The notes: generated from the sequence alone by a model not told the origin. 64,000 nt of DNA from CBDDHT01 sp965227905 (GCA_965227905.1 OZ245780.1:3286001-3350000); one strand, 5' to 3'. Positions 25,718-35,541 are shown, numbered from the stretch's first letter. Translations and numbers: made by a program.

Positions 25718-26815
25718 TCACTTCGGTACCTGGCCGAGCCGCGCGACCATTTTCTGGATAGCTTGGATCTGGGGCGCATTCTTATTGTAATAGTCCTCAC
25801 CGGTGTAGCCCCACCAATCCCAGCAGCCTTTGTCGTTGCCGCTTGAGATCGTGGTTTGCGGGAAGAGCAAGATAATCCTGTTGCCTTCGGCCCAGCGCCC
25901 GAAACCGGTTCCACGAACAAAGGCGTCGCCGATCTGATCTCGGTTCTGAGAACAGCCATGCAGGACGACATGGAGGCGGCAGCCCGTGGCGTCTCTACAG
26001 GCTGCCGGCACATAGACAATGCCTTCGCTACCAATCCCTTCCTTATCCGGATCGGTGGTAAAAGGCGTCTGGTCGAAAACCCGGTAGTTGTTTTCCGACG
26101 CTGCGATGGCATCACTCAGAGGTCCTAGCAGATGACTGAGAATCGCATGGGCCTGGTCATAGCCGCAGTCGACGATAAATGGTGTTTCCGACACATCGCA
26201 CGGTTTGCCCATCCCTTTTGTAACGAAGGCATGTGCCGCTTCGATACGATCACGTTCAAAGAGGATCTGATCGAGAGGCACACCGAGTCGCTCATAAAAT
26301 TCTGCCGCGACATCCAGGATCGCTGTGGCCACGCGCGTGTCCTTGCCGCCCGTGAAGATGTAGATTCTATCCTCTGAAACATCTGCGACCGGATCAATGA
26401 CGCCTTTGTCCGCGTACCGCCTTGCAAGCCGTTCGATCGTGCGCGCATTGGGAACGCCCCAGGCTAGATAGTCTGCCTCCATACAGATTTTCAGCGCCTG
26501 GACGGCCTTTGCACGCGGTATATGCAAAAGGGGGTTATCGACACTCTCGACGCAACCGAACAATCCACCGGCCACGAGCCCAACACCAGATACTGACTTC
26601 GCGTGTGCCAATTGGAACTGGGCCGCCATAAACGCACCTGACGACAGTCCGGAAATCGTGATCGAGTCGATCTCGGCACCAAGCGTTGGCAAGAGCGCTG
26701 TCTCGGTCTCTGCTTCGTCAGGGACGTTGCACCCCGCCAATAGAGCCAAACAGAATGCTCCGGTAAGGATCAACTTGCCAAGGACCATGAAGACCGCATT
26801 CGGATTCTCTGTCAT
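25718..26815 (-). CDS. Lipoprotein-type short-chain polyhydroxyalkanoate depolymerase (catalytic domain type 2)
   Basis: A 365-residue alpha/beta hydrolase of the extracellular PHB depolymerase class with type 2 catalytic domain. A lipoprotein signal is visible (LALLAGC), so the enzyme should be anchored in the envelope. The lipase-like box is GLSSGAF with the nucleophile Ser. The oxyanion and C-terminal regions match as well (LHVVLHGCSQN, GCWDWWGYTGEDYY). No substrate-binding linker domain is present. GAGG precedes the ATG at 26815; longer (26839) and shorter (26788) starts are possible. It is convergent with creA. Confidence 0.85.
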   Translation of the reverse strand: MTENPNAVFMVLGKLILTGAFCLALLAGCNVPDEAETETALLPTLGAEIDSITISGLSSGAFMAAQFQLAHAKSVSGVGLVAGGLFGCVESVDNPLLHIPRAKAVQALKICMEADYLAWGVPNARTIERLARRYADKGVIDPVADVSEDRIYIFTGGKDTRVATAILDVAAEFYERLGVPLDQILFERDRIEAAHAFVTKGMGKPCDVSETPFIVDCGYDQAHAILSHLLGPLSDAIAASENNYRVFDQTPFTTDPDKEGIGSEGIVYVPAACRDATGCRLHVVLHGCSQNRDQIGDAFVRGTGFGRWAEGNRIILLFPQTTISSGNDKGCWDWWGYTGEDYYNKNAPQIQAIQKMVARLGQVPK

Positions 26816-26970
26816 GCCGTCCTCGGTCTTGATCTGCATCAGTCAGCGACCCCTTGCTGACGCTACACTATCACCTCGACGAGAATGATGATCGCGGCAG
26901 AGGAAGCAATTTGCTTGCGACCCCACGCTCGCTGCTTGCGCCGAAACACAGACAGATTGGGATGATCCGG

Positions 26971-27093
26971 ATGACGATTCACAAGCGAATTCTGGAATGG
27001 CAGGTAGCACATCCCAACGTCACATGGATTGGTTGGGGCATTGTCTGGGCGATCGTTCTGATGCTGCTTCTTTGGCCCGAAGCTCTTGATTGA
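26971..27093 (+). CDS. Small single-pass membrane protein (40 residues)
   Basis: MTIHKRILEWQVAHPNVTW followed by a hydrophobic helix (IGWGIVWAIVLMLLLW) and a short tail. The pattern of a short amphipathic, basic N-terminus plus one Trp-bracketed helix resembles small conserved membrane proteins of alphaproteobacteria, though I cannot name a family. The ribosome-binding site is weak. Confidence 0.45.
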   Translation: MTIHKRILEWQVAHPNVTWIGWGIVWAIVLMLLLWPEALD

Positions 27094-27231
27094 TAACCGG
27101 ATGTCGGCGTGTCACCCAGCGAACCTTCCATGCGACGGGAACCGCCAAAGGCCCCGGCAAGGATCGGCTTGCATAGTTTCAGCAGGATCGCGTTCGCCAT
27201 CATCAGGTGGACCGACATGCAAATGCTCGAC

Positions 27232-28698
27232 TCAACCACTCCCTCCCAAAAACCCCTGCTGGTTCAAAAGTGATCCGGCGTATTCAGGTTCATCGATTAT
27301 GTTTTGGACCACTGTCGCGCGGTCCTTCACACGTTCCCATGCCCCACTGTCCAGCCGATGCTCGCAAGCATCCATCAACTGCGACAACTCATCCCGCATT
27401 GCCTGTCTCTCCGTTTCACTGTGCAGCCCGGCGGACACTTCGCCGATGGTACGCAACACATAAAGCGCCACCAAGACATCGCGTGACGCATATTGGCGAA
27501 GCTGACCCAGGGCGGCTTCGACAAAATCCGAGAAACTGGTCGGATGCGCAATGACCCGCAGGCGGTCATTCTCGTCGTAGCGCAACGGATCCGGTAGCTC
27601 CCTGCCCGCCAGATCGCTCAATGCCACGCCAAGCCAGTTCAGGCAGTTCTTGGCTGTAAAGGGATCGTTGATTCCCGGAGAAATGGCACGCGCCGCGATT
27701 TCAACCAACTCGTCGACCAGGAACATGACATCCTGAACCGAGGTTCGCGTGCTGCCTGTGAGATAGCAGTCCCGCAAGGCATTTGCGACCGCGTCGGTAA
27801 CTGTGTCTTTGGGCCATGCTTCGACGATCACGCGGTTATGTTGGACGAAGTCACCGGGTCGATACTGCAACCGCAATATCAGATCATGATCGCTTGCGGT
27901 TTGGAGCAGCTTGTTTTCGTCGATCGCCTGAACGAAGCCGTTCGACCTTGCTTTCACTTCTGCGATTTCGTCGCGGCCATCTGTGTCGGGGGTGTCCATC
28001 GAATGGAACTGAAAATAGGTCGGCAGCTCTGGCTTGGCTTGACGACCGGACACCGACGATTTGGCATCATCGCCAATGAGAATCGGGAAACGGACATCGA
28101 TTTTGCTTCGCAATTCGCGTCCGATATCGGCAATCACATAGCTAATATGGATACTGCGCGGCACGTGGTGGACAAAGAAAATCAAAACGGCAATGGAACA
28201 CAAGGCCAGGGCTATCCCGGTCAGGATTGCAATGTTGGGAACGAAGGCTCCAGCAAGGTCGGTTCCGCCGTCGGCGTTGGGCGGTAGTTCCTCCCTGCTG
28301 CGTACTGTCCGGATCACCAGTAGGCAGTAGATGAATGTGGCAATGAACGTGCCCAGCGTTACCTGGTTGCCGCGATTGCGCATGAAGTTCGACAACAGGC
28401 GCGGTCCATACTGGGAAGATGCATAGGAAACAGCCGCGATCGTTATCGAGAAAACGACACCGGCAACGGTTATCATGGACCCGGCGATTGTCGACAAGAC
28501 AGATCGTGCTCCGGCAGGCTTATTGGCATAGAGCCAACTAATATCCTCAAGCCACGATGTTCCGACACGGGCGTCAATCGATGTCGTGAGGAATGACAGC
28601 GCAATGGCAGCAAACGACATGACGGTCGGGATGAACCAATAGCTAGCCCGCAAATTGTCCAGAATGCTGGCGATGCGTGTGTTCTTGTCGATTGTCAT
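27232..28698 (-). CDS. DUF2254 membrane protein
   Basis: A 488-residue protein with four hydrophobic helices in the first 190 residues and a large cytoplasmic C-terminal region. The family motif is VFSITIAAVSYASSQYGPRLL, followed by LGTFIATFIYCLLVIRTV. DUF2254 proteins are membrane proteins of unknown function, possibly channel-like. The ATG overlaps the stop of the upstream lipid kinase gene (ATGA), so the two are translationally coupled. That coupling suggests a shared envelope or lipid role. Confidence 0.88.
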   Translation of the reverse strand: MTIDKNTRIASILDNLRASYWFIPTVMSFAAIALSFLTTSIDARVGTSWLEDISWLYANKPAGARSVLSTIAGSMITVAGVVFSITIAAVSYASSQYGPRLLSNFMRNRGNQVTLGTFIATFIYCLLVIRTVRSREELPPNADGGTDLAGAFVPNIAILTGIALALCSIAVLIFFVHHVPRSIHISYVIADIGRELRSKIDVRFPILIGDDAKSSVSGRQAKPELPTYFQFHSMDTPDTDGRDEIAEVKARSNGFVQAIDENKLLQTASDHDLILRLQYRPGDFVQHNRVIVEAWPKDTVTDAVANALRDCYLTGSTRTSVQDVMFLVDELVEIAARAISPGINDPFTAKNCLNWLGVALSDLAGRELPDPLRYDENDRLRVIAHPTSFSDFVEAALGQLRQYASRDVLVALYVLRTIGEVSAGLHSETERQAMRDELSQLMDACEHRLDSGAWERVKDRATVVQNIIDEPEYAGSLLNQQGFLGGSG

Positions 28699-29636
28699 GG
28701 TTTTTGTGGACCATTCGAGGTGACGGCTGTCAGACCAATATGATCGGATGGTAGTGCGGGCGGCACCAGAACCGGTAAAGCGGCAGGCAGGATCGAGAAT
28801 TCAGCTGGCGTTTTTGTCGTAATCTCCCCGTCTGTATTCACATCGACGGAACGAGACGTTCTGACAATCAAACGCTTTGCGGTGAAGGTCCGCACGGCCT
28901 CGTTTCGCTTGTGTTGACCAAAGCGCAAGGCGAATAAGACGGTTGCCATGGCCCAGTGATTGGATGGCACGATCGCATAGACGTTGAGCCGGCCGTCGTC
29001 GATCGCAGCAATATCGGACACAGCCAGCCCGCCTCCATGGTAGCGTCCGTTTCCGACGCCAAGCTGAAAAACACGCAATTTCATACTTTCTCCGTCTCGC
29101 TTGATTTTCAGCCGAAGTGGTCTTGCCGCTTGGATTGCCCGGAACAGACTGAGAGGATAGGCAAGTATCTTCCAGCGCTTCTTTGTTTCGACATCCTGCG
29201 CCTTGCTGACATGGGCCGCGAGACCAATACTGGCGACATTTATAAAATGCTGATCATTAACGCGGCCGACATCAATTTTGTGAGTTTCCCCGGCAATGAT
29301 CACATCGAGCGCGGCGGTGATATCGATGGGTATACCCAAAGTCCGAGCGAGATCGTTGGCAGTCCCAAGCGGCAATATTCCGACAGGTCGTCCAAGTTCC
29401 AAAAGTAGGCCCGACGATCTCCCGATCGTCCCATCGCCTCCCCCGATCACGATGACATCGGCTTCGGCCCCGTATCGTTTCAGTATCGTAGGGATCTCTC
29501 TGGGATCAGCGGGTTTTTCGACGCGAATGTCGAGATGCTCTCCCAACCTTGTTTCCGCCTGACGATCAAATGTATCGGCGCGTGATGCTCGCGCATTCAG
29601 AACAACCAGAGCTGACTCAAGTTTTTTGTGTCCCAT
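28695..29636 (-). CDS. Diacylglycerol/lipid kinase family protein (YegS type)
   Basis: A 313-residue DAGK catalytic-domain protein. ATP-binding motifs are VIVIGGGDGTIGRS (residues about 60-73) and GILPLGTANDLART. The C-terminal beta-sandwich with FINVASIGLAAHV and LGVGNGRYHGGGL is typical of the YegS/BmrU group. It probably phosphorylates a membrane lipid such as diacylglycerol. First gene of a leftward pair with the DUF2254 gene; a tRNA-Lys gene lies about 290 bases upstream. Confidence 0.9.
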   Translation of the reverse strand: MGHKKLESALVVLNARASRADTFDRQAETRLGEHLDIRVEKPADPREIPTILKRYGAEADVIVIGGGDGTIGRSSGLLLELGRPVGILPLGTANDLARTLGIPIDITAALDVIIAGETHKIDVGRVNDQHFINVASIGLAAHVSKAQDVETKKRWKILAYPLSLFRAIQAARPLRLKIKRDGESMKLRVFQLGVGNGRYHGGGLAVSDIAAIDDGRLNVYAIVPSNHWAMATVLFALRFGQHKRNEAVRTFTAKRLIVRTSRSVDVNTDGEITTKTPAEFSILPAALPVLVPPALPSDHIGLTAVTSNGPQKP

Positions 29637-29925
29637 TTCGCTGCCAGCGTGGCTGCCTCTACTCTCTTGTCAATCGACGCGACGGGGATGCAGTGTCCCG
29701 CATGTCTCGATCGTTGCATGAAATGCTCAGGTAAAGCAGCGAACTGACCGTTCGCGTCTGGTTATCAGAACAGAAACAAATTTGGTTGCGCGTTGTTCCC
29801 AATGAGACTTCTTCGACGCATGGCTGCGCGTCATCTGTCAGTGCCAGTATATGTTGGGAACCTAAAACCGACTTCGCCAGCGACTATGTGAAGCGCGAAT
29901 TCGAGAATTTCGAAAACCAGGAAAA

Positions 29926-30001
29926 TGGTGAGCCCGCACGGGTTCGAACCGTGGACCTACTGATTAAAAGTCAGTTGCTCTACCAACTGAGCTACGGGCC
30001 C
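29926..30001 (-). tRNA. tRNA-Lys (anticodon TTT)
   Basis: The complementary strand folds into a full cloverleaf of 76 bases with an encoded CCA. The acceptor stem GGGCCCG pairs with CGGGCTC with one G-U pair. The D-arm starts TAGCTCAGTTGGTAGAGC, the anticodon loop is CTTTTAA and the T-arm contains GGTTCGAACCC. All stems pair, and the discriminator base is A. Confidence 0.98.
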
Positions 30002-30206
30002 CTATGAGGAATGCGCGGACCATAAGCACCACCGCGCGCTGCCGTCAATAGTTGTGATGTGCTTCGTGTATCACGCTTGCAGTCGTGGTGTACGCGCTGG
30101 CTGGTTCATATCCCGTTAAAAGCACTTTCTCTTCGGTGATCTGCACGGCAGCCATGCAGCGAAACGCTATGGCCTGAGCGCCTGATCTCTATAGAGTGCG
30201 GCGACC

Positions 30207-31124
30207 ATGTCCAACCCTCCACCAGATAAGGATCCAGAAAACGAGCGCCAGAAGCGCGCGCGACGCCTTAAGGCTATCGGACTTATCTGTGCGGCCATCG
30301 GCGTTTTCTCGGTCTTGGACACTTGCGGCAAATATCTTCTGGAAAACCGGGGACTTCCGGTCTTCGAAGTCGTATGGCTGCGGTTTCTCGGCCACGCATT
30401 GATATCTGTTGTCCTCTATTGGCCGAATACCGTTGCCCGGCTTTGCCAGACCAATAAGCCTGGGCATCAAGCCATGCGCTCGCTGTTCATGCTGGCGACG
30501 ACGATTTCGAACTTTGCCGCTCTGCGCTACCTGCAACTCGATCAAACCGTATCGATCTTCTTCCTGGCACCGCTCGCGGTTGCAGCCCTATCCGGACCGC
30601 TCCTCGGCGAATGGGTCGGATGGCGCCGTTTTGCGGCGATTGCCACCGGTTTTTTAGGCGTTCTGCTGATAGTCCGGCCTGGATTCGGTGGAATTCACTG
30701 GGCGGTCTTGTTTTCCTTCGCATCCATGTTTGCCTACGCGCTGTACAGCATTTCGACCCGATATCTGGCGGCGTACGATCCGGCCGAGGTCACGCAGCTC
30801 TACTCGCCAATTGCAGGCGTGATCGTGTTGTTGCCGTTTGCCCTCCTCGACTGGGTGTGGCCAACCGCTGCAATCGAGTGGATTCTGCTTGCCGTACTTG
30901 GCGGGACCGGCGCGCTCGGACATTGGCTGCTCATTCTCGCCCATCGCGAAGCCCCTGCCCCGATCCTGGCGCCATTCGTCTATGTGGGGCTCATTTGGAT
31001 GACCACACTGGGCTATTTCGTCTTCGGCGATATTCCGTCAATTTGGACGCTTTTTGGTGGAGGTGTGGTAATTTTGTCAGGGCTTTATCTGCTCTATCGC
31101 GAGCGCCGAACCCGGCGTCAGTGA
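30207..31124 (+). CDS. EamA/DMT-family transporter
   Basis: Inner-membrane protein of 305 residues with ten hydrophobic helices in two EamA repeats after a charged N-terminus (1-22, many Lys/Arg/Glu). Family features include FEVVWLRFLGHALIS in repeat 1 and LYSISTRYLAAYDPAEV at the start of repeat 2. Members export metabolites or take part in drug resistance; the substrate is not deducible. Monocistronic. Confidence 0.9.
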   Translation: MSNPPPDKDPENERQKRARRLKAIGLICAAIGVFSVLDTCGKYLLENRGLPVFEVVWLRFLGHALISVVLYWPNTVARLCQTNKPGHQAMRSLFMLATTISNFAALRYLQLDQTVSIFFLAPLAVAALSGPLLGEWVGWRRFAAIATGFLGVLLIVRPGFGGIHWAVLFSFASMFAYALYSISTRYLAAYDPAEVTQLYSPIAGVIVLLPFALLDWVWPTAAIEWILLAVLGGTGALGHWLLILAHREAPAPILAPFVYVGLIWMTTLGYFVFGDIPSIWTLFGGGVVILSGLYLLYRERRTRRQ

Positions 31125-31285
31125 CAAAAACAACGGATTTCTGCGGATTTACCCTCTAAATTCGCCTGCTCGGAAAATGTGTTAAAATTTTGTTAATCCC
31201 CTTGGAGAATCTTTTTGCGTCCCCATATATCCGGAAAGCAAATAACTCCCAGCTCAATGGGAGATGCACCGCAGAGAGGGAAGTT

Positions 31286-31822
31286 ATGAAGGCACTTGCG
31301 GCTCTAGCCACACTGGGCTTTGTCTGGGTGATCGGGACTTCAACGTCCGATGCGCAGGAAAAACACGCAAGATTGACGAGCCCGACGGCCACGCCGTCGA
31401 TCGTTGAAATGCGCGATACATCCAAGTTGGGTGGTGATCGTGCGGCATCCCTCATCAAATTGGGCCTATCCGAAGTCGAGCGCAGCGGAATCGAAGCGGC
31501 GGTACGCGGTCAGATCCGGGCTCTTGCGTCGCGCAATGCCGACGAGGCTTTTAACTACCTCACCCCTGTCATTCAGGACTTCTTTTCCGGTCCCGACGCT
31601 TTCGTGGCGACGCTGACCCGGCAGGTTCCGCCGGTCATGCATGCCCGTGGTTTTGCGCTCGCCGGGCTGGAACGTGAAGCGTTAGATGCTGTGCAGCATG
31701 TCTTGTTCACAGGTCCTAAAGGCACCGAATGGCTGGCGCAGTTCACGGTTGAGCGCCAAAGCGACGGCAGCTGGCGGATCAAAGGTTGCAAGGTCGACCG
31801 CGTCCAGGGTCAGAGCACTTAG
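31286..31822 (+). CDS. DUF4864 secreted protein
   Basis: A 178-residue exported protein with a signal peptide (1-24, ending TSDAQ). The DUF4864 core runs from about residue 65: AAVRGQIRALASRNADEAFNY, a cystatin/NTF2-like start, then the later LAQFTVERQSDGSWRIKGC. GAGAGGGAAG precedes the ATG at 31286. The function is unknown; the fold is of the SnoaL/NTF2 type. Confidence 0.85.
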   Translation: MKALAALATLGFVWVIGTSTSDAQEKHARLTSPTATPSIVEMRDTSKLGGDRAASLIKLGLSEVERSGIEAAVRGQIRALASRNADEAFNYLTPVIQDFFSGPDAFVATLTRQVPPVMHARGFALAGLEREALDAVQHVLFTGPKGTEWLAQFTVERQSDGSWRIKGCKVDRVQGQST

Positions 31823-31946
31823 GGTGACATCCCACTTTGCCTGAGATGCTGGCGAGCTTGCTGGCATCGCAACAATTCCCGGCAAATTCAGAACTACGTC
31901 CCGCACTTGATGCAGGACGTTTCATTTATCTTCTTTTTCGAGTCGC

Positions 31947-33065
31947 TCACTTCTCGAAGCGCTCAAGCGTTTCGCGCGTAAAATCCTCGAAACAGCCCTC
32001 AGAAATCGCCGTTCGAGCCGCGGCCATCAACTCCTGGTAGAAGTGCACATTGGCCCAGCTTAAAAGCATGGGACCGAGATATTCTCCCGCCTTAAAGAGA
32101 TGGTGCAGATAGGCCCGGGAATAATCGCGGGCCGCAGGGCAAGTGCTGGCCTCATCGAGCGGCCTGCTATCTTCTGCATGAACCGCGTTGCGAAGGTTCA
32201 GTTTGCCCTGCCAGGTGAAGGCCTGTCCATGGCGCCCTGAACGGGTCGGCATCACACAATCGAACATGTCGATACCGCGCGCGACAGCCTGAAGAATATC
32301 GGCGGGAGTTCCGACCCCCATGAGATAACGGGGGCGGTCGGAAGGAAGCAAAGGCACTGTGTAGTCGAGCGTCTCGAGCATCACCTCCTGGCCCTCGCCG
32401 ACGGCCAAACCGCCTACGGCATACCCTGAAAAGTCGAGATCAACCAGCGCTGCAGCGGAGCGCTTGCGCAAGTCGGGGAAGACACTGCCTTGGACAATGC
32501 CGAACACAGCTCGTCCGTCGTTTTCTGGCACCTGAAAAGTATCGCGTGAGCGCTTTGCCCATCTTAGTGACAGCTCCATCGATGACTCTGCCTCGGACGC
32601 CGTGCAGGGGTAAGGGGTGCACTCATCAAGCACCATCTGGATATCGGATCCGAGCAGGCATTGGATTTCCATGGCGCGCTCGGGCGTCAGCATATGTTTG
32701 GAGCCGTCGATATGGGACTGGAAGGAGACACCCTCTTCGGTGAGCTTGCGCAGTTTTGAAAGCGACATCACCTGGAACCCGCCCGAGTCTGTCAGGATCG
32801 GTCCCGGCCAGTTCATGAACTGGTGCAACCCTCCAAGACTGGCGACCCGCTCCGCCCCAGGGCGGAGCATCAAATGATAGGTGTTCCCAAGAATGATGTC
32901 GGCACCTGTCGCACGGACCCAGTCCGGCAGCATCGCCTTGACAGTTGCCGCCGTTCCGACCGGCATGAAAGCCGGCGTTGCGATCGCACCCCGGCGTGTG
33001 TCGATACGGCCGGACCGTGCAGCGCCATCCGTTGCATTGAGGGTGAACTCGAAATCCTGGTTCAT
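31947..33065 (-). CDS. tgt: tRNA-guanine transglycosylase
   Basis: Exchanges guanine-34 for preQ1 in tRNAs of Asp, Asn, His and Tyr. It has 372 residues. The general acid/base Asp is in DSGGFQVMSL and the nucleophile Asp in FDCVMPTRSGRHGQAFT. The zinc site is mostly gone: in the usual C-x-C-x-x-C ... H pattern, only the second Cys is kept (STCPAARDYSRAYLHHL), and the distal His is Ala (LLSWANVHFYQEL). The ATG overlaps the queA stop, so the two are coupled. Catalytic residues are intact, so it should be active. Confidence 0.96.
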   Translation of the reverse strand: MNQDFEFTLNATDGAARSGRIDTRRGAIATPAFMPVGTAATVKAMLPDWVRATGADIILGNTYHLMLRPGAERVASLGGLHQFMNWPGPILTDSGGFQVMSLSKLRKLTEEGVSFQSHIDGSKHMLTPERAMEIQCLLGSDIQMVLDECTPYPCTASEAESSMELSLRWAKRSRDTFQVPENDGRAVFGIVQGSVFPDLRKRSAAALVDLDFSGYAVGGLAVGEGQEVMLETLDYTVPLLPSDRPRYLMGVGTPADILQAVARGIDMFDCVMPTRSGRHGQAFTWQGKLNLRNAVHAEDSRPLDEASTCPAARDYSRAYLHHLFKAGEYLGPMLLSWANVHFYQELMAAARTAISEGCFEDFTRETLERFEK

Positions 33066-34147
33066 GTCGCACTCTCAGTCGGCGAAAGCAGACACGCATC
33101 GCCATAGGAATAGAAGCGGTAGTTACTCGCGATGGCGTGGGCATAGGCCTGTTTCATGCAATCCAGTCCCGAAAACGCCGAGACCAGCATGAAGAGCGTC
33201 GATTTTGGCAGATGGAAATTGGTGATCAGCCGATCGATGCCTTTGAAGCGGTAGCCGGGTGTGATGAAAATATCGGTTTCGCCTTCGAAGGGCTCGATCT
33301 GACGTTCAGTTGTCGCTGCGCTCTCAAGCAGGCGAAGGGCCGTCGTGCCAACAGAGACGATACGGCCGCCTTTCGCCCTGACGGCATTGAGAGCGGCGGC
33401 GGTTTCCGCCGACACCGCCCCACGTTCAGAGTGCATCTTATGGTCTGTCGTGTCGTCGACGCGAATAGGAAGAAAGGTTCCGGCCCCAACGAAGAGCGTT
33501 ACGAAGTGGCGCGTGACACCAATTGCATCCAATGATGCGAACAACGCGTCCGTAAAATGCAGCCCCGCTGTGGGCGCTGCAACGGCGCCGGTATGGCGGG
33601 CATAGATGGTTTGATAGTCGTCTTCATCGCGCGCGTCCGCCGGTCGGCGTGATGCGATATAGGGCGGCAGCGGCATCAGCCCCACAGTTGCAATCGCTTC
33701 ATCAAGGGCCGCACCCTGGAAATCGAAAGCAAGGATCACCTCGCCCCCTTCACCACGTTCGTCAACCGTGGCCGACAACGTGCCCATGAGACAGACATCG
33801 CCTCCGTGCCCGAAGATAACGCGGTCACCCGCTTTCAGGCGTTTGGCCGGCCGCGCCAGGGTCGACCATCGATTTGCATCGAGGGGTGCTATTAGTGTGA
33901 AGGAGACTTTGGCGGTTTCGTCTCCGCGATGCCGTATGCCCTGGAGCGCCGCCGGGATAACCCGCGCATCGTTGAAGACAAGCGCATCGCCCGGAGCAAG
34001 CAACGCCGGCAGGTCAGCGATCAATCGATCGCCAAAATCCGCTTTTTGTGGATCGACGACCAGCAGCCGCGCACTGTCGCGAGGGCGAGCCGGCCGTAAA
34101 GCGATCCGGTCCTCGGGCAACTCGAAATCGAAAGCATCGACGCGCAC
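33062..34147 (-). CDS. queA: S-adenosylmethionine:tRNA ribosyltransferase-isomerase
   Basis: Converts preQ1-tRNA to epoxyqueuosine-tRNA using the ribosyl part of SAM. Its 361 residues are a normal length. Signature regions are FDFELPEDRIALRPARPRD at the start, PTAGLHFT, VGAGTFLPIR and the C-terminal NFHLPKSTLFMLVSAFSG. The start is GTG. It lies 21 bases after the cyclophilin stop and overlaps tgt by four bases, so the queuosine pathway is encoded as a translational unit. Confidence 0.96.
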   Translation of the reverse strand: MRVDAFDFELPEDRIALRPARPRDSARLLVVDPQKADFGDRLIADLPALLAPGDALVFNDARVIPAALQGIRHRGDETAKVSFTLIAPLDANRWSTLARPAKRLKAGDRVIFGHGGDVCLMGTLSATVDERGEGGEVILAFDFQGAALDEAIATVGLMPLPPYIASRRPADARDEDDYQTIYARHTGAVAAPTAGLHFTDALFASLDAIGVTRHFVTLFVGAGTFLPIRVDDTTDHKMHSERGAVSAETAAALNAVRAKGGRIVSVGTTALRLLESAATTERQIEPFEGETDIFITPGYRFKGIDRLITNFHLPKSTLFMLVSAFSGLDCMKQAYAHAIASNYRFYSYGDACLLSPTESAT

Positions 34148-34168
34148 AGGACCGGATCTCTAATCGTC

Positions 34169-34642
34169 TTAAGCGGCAACGTCCGCTGCTACGCGCATGG
34201 TGACAATCTGATCGGGATCCTGCACCGGCTCGCCGCGCTTGATCTTGTCCACATGTTCCATGCCGGAGATCACCTGGCCCCAGGCCGTGTATTCGCCATC
34301 CAGGAAACGGGCATCGCCAAAGCAGATAAAGAACTGACTGTCAGCGCTGTCTGGATGTCCTGCACGTGCCATGGAGGCCGTACCGCGCTGATGCGGCGTT
34401 GCGTTGAACTCGGCGGAGAGGTTCTTGCCAGAGCCACCGGTCCCAGTGCCCGTCGGATCGCCCGTCTGCGCCATGAAGCCCTCGATGACCCGGTGGAAGA
34501 CAATGCCGTCGTAGAAGCCTTCACGCGCCAGTTCCTTGATGCGCGCGCAATGGTTCGGTGCAGCTTCCGTGTTCAATTCAATGACCACCGGGCCATGCGT
34601 GATTTCCAGGATCAATGTGTTTTCTGGATCTTTGATATCCAT
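34169..34642 (-). CDS. ppiB: Cyclophilin-type peptidyl-prolyl isomerase, cytoplasmic
   Basis: A 157-residue cyclophilin without signal peptide that catalyses proline cis-trans isomerisation. The active-site stretch is FHRVIEGFMAQTGDPTGTGTGG, with the catalytic Arg in FHRV, and the later part has SADSQFFICFGDARFLDGEYTAWGQV. GAGGAGA lies nine bases before the ATG. It is paired with a second, exported cyclophilin gene upstream, an arrangement usual in the Rhizobiales coaD-queA region. Confidence 0.94.
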   Translation of the reverse strand: MDIKDPENTLILEITHGPVVIELNTEAAPNHCARIKELAREGFYDGIVFHRVIEGFMAQTGDPTGTGTGGSGKNLSAEFNATPHQRGTASMARAGHPDSADSQFFICFGDARFLDGEYTAWGQVISGMEHVDKIKRGEPVQDPDQIVTMRVAADVAA

Positions 34643-34872
34643 TTGTCTCGTTCTCCTCGTTTTCTGACCAAGATCAACCGGCGCTCGATCGGAAACGAGG
34701 GCGGAAAAACTGATCGACAGTAAACAGTATTGGATTTGGCGAAAGTCATGCCAATCCGGCAGTCAATGGAATTGCGTCAAGCGCGTCAAGTTATACGGCA
34801 TGCTGACGCGGTTACTTTCGTCCATTGTCAACCGGATTGGGTATGTTGGTCACTTAGACCCGATGTACGGTT

Positions 34873-35499
34873 CTAGTGACTGCCACGTTCCTTCTTCTTG
34901 CTGGTCGTTGCCTTCGGATCGGGTTTTTCCATCACGGAATGATCCTTTGCATCGGCTGCAACCTGCATCTTGACGATGATATCGGGATTGCGGACCTCAC
35001 CTGAACCGTCCTTACCCTTCTTGATCTTGTCGACGAGATGCATGCCGCGCACGACCTCGCCCCAAACGGTGTATTTGCCGTTGAGAAAGGATGTTTCCTG
35101 GAAGGTGATGAAGAACTGACTGTTCGCCGTATCAGGGAAGTTTGTCCGGGCTGCACCGACCGTGCCGCGCACATAGGGCTCTTTGTTGAATTCAGCTTTC
35201 AGGTCCGGGTATTTCGATCCACCGGTTCCATCGCCCTTGGGGTCGCCGGTCTGGGCCATAAAGCCCTTGATCACCCGATGGAATTTCAAGCCGTTATAGA
35301 AACCCTCGCGGGCCAGTTTCTTTGCGCGTTCGACGTGTTTCGGCGCCAGATCCGGGCGCAGCTTGATAACAACTCGTCCCGATTTCAGATCGAGATAGAG
35401 CATATTTTCCAATTCTTTGGCCGTTGGTTTGGCCTGCACGTCCGCCAGTGCAAACAGGCAGAATGCGAGCGTCGCAAGCGACATGATGACAGGTCTCAT
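34873..35499 (-). CDS. ppiA: Cyclophilin-type peptidyl-prolyl isomerase, periplasmic
   Basis: A 208-residue exported cyclophilin with a signal peptide (1-23, cleavage near ADVQA). The active site is FHRVIKGFMAQTGDPKGDGTGG, and TANSQFFITFQETSFLNGKYTVWGEV follows. The C-terminal tail (about 180-208) is highly basic and rich in Lys, Ser and Thr, unusual for a periplasmic enzyme. GGAGG precedes the ATG. About 230 bases separate it from the cytoplasmic copy, with no obvious terminator. Confidence 0.93.
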   Translation of the reverse strand: MRPVIMSLATLAFCLFALADVQAKPTAKELENMLYLDLKSGRVVIKLRPDLAPKHVERAKKLAREGFYNGLKFHRVIKGFMAQTGDPKGDGTGGSKYPDLKAEFNKEPYVRGTVGAARTNFPDTANSQFFITFQETSFLNGKYTVWGEVVRGMHLVDKIKKGKDGSGEVRNPDIIVKMQVAADAKDHSVMEKPDPKATTSKKKERGSH

Positions 35500-35541
35500 T
35501 GTGAGTCCTCCGAATTGTGTGAGAGAAGCCGAAGATCGGGG

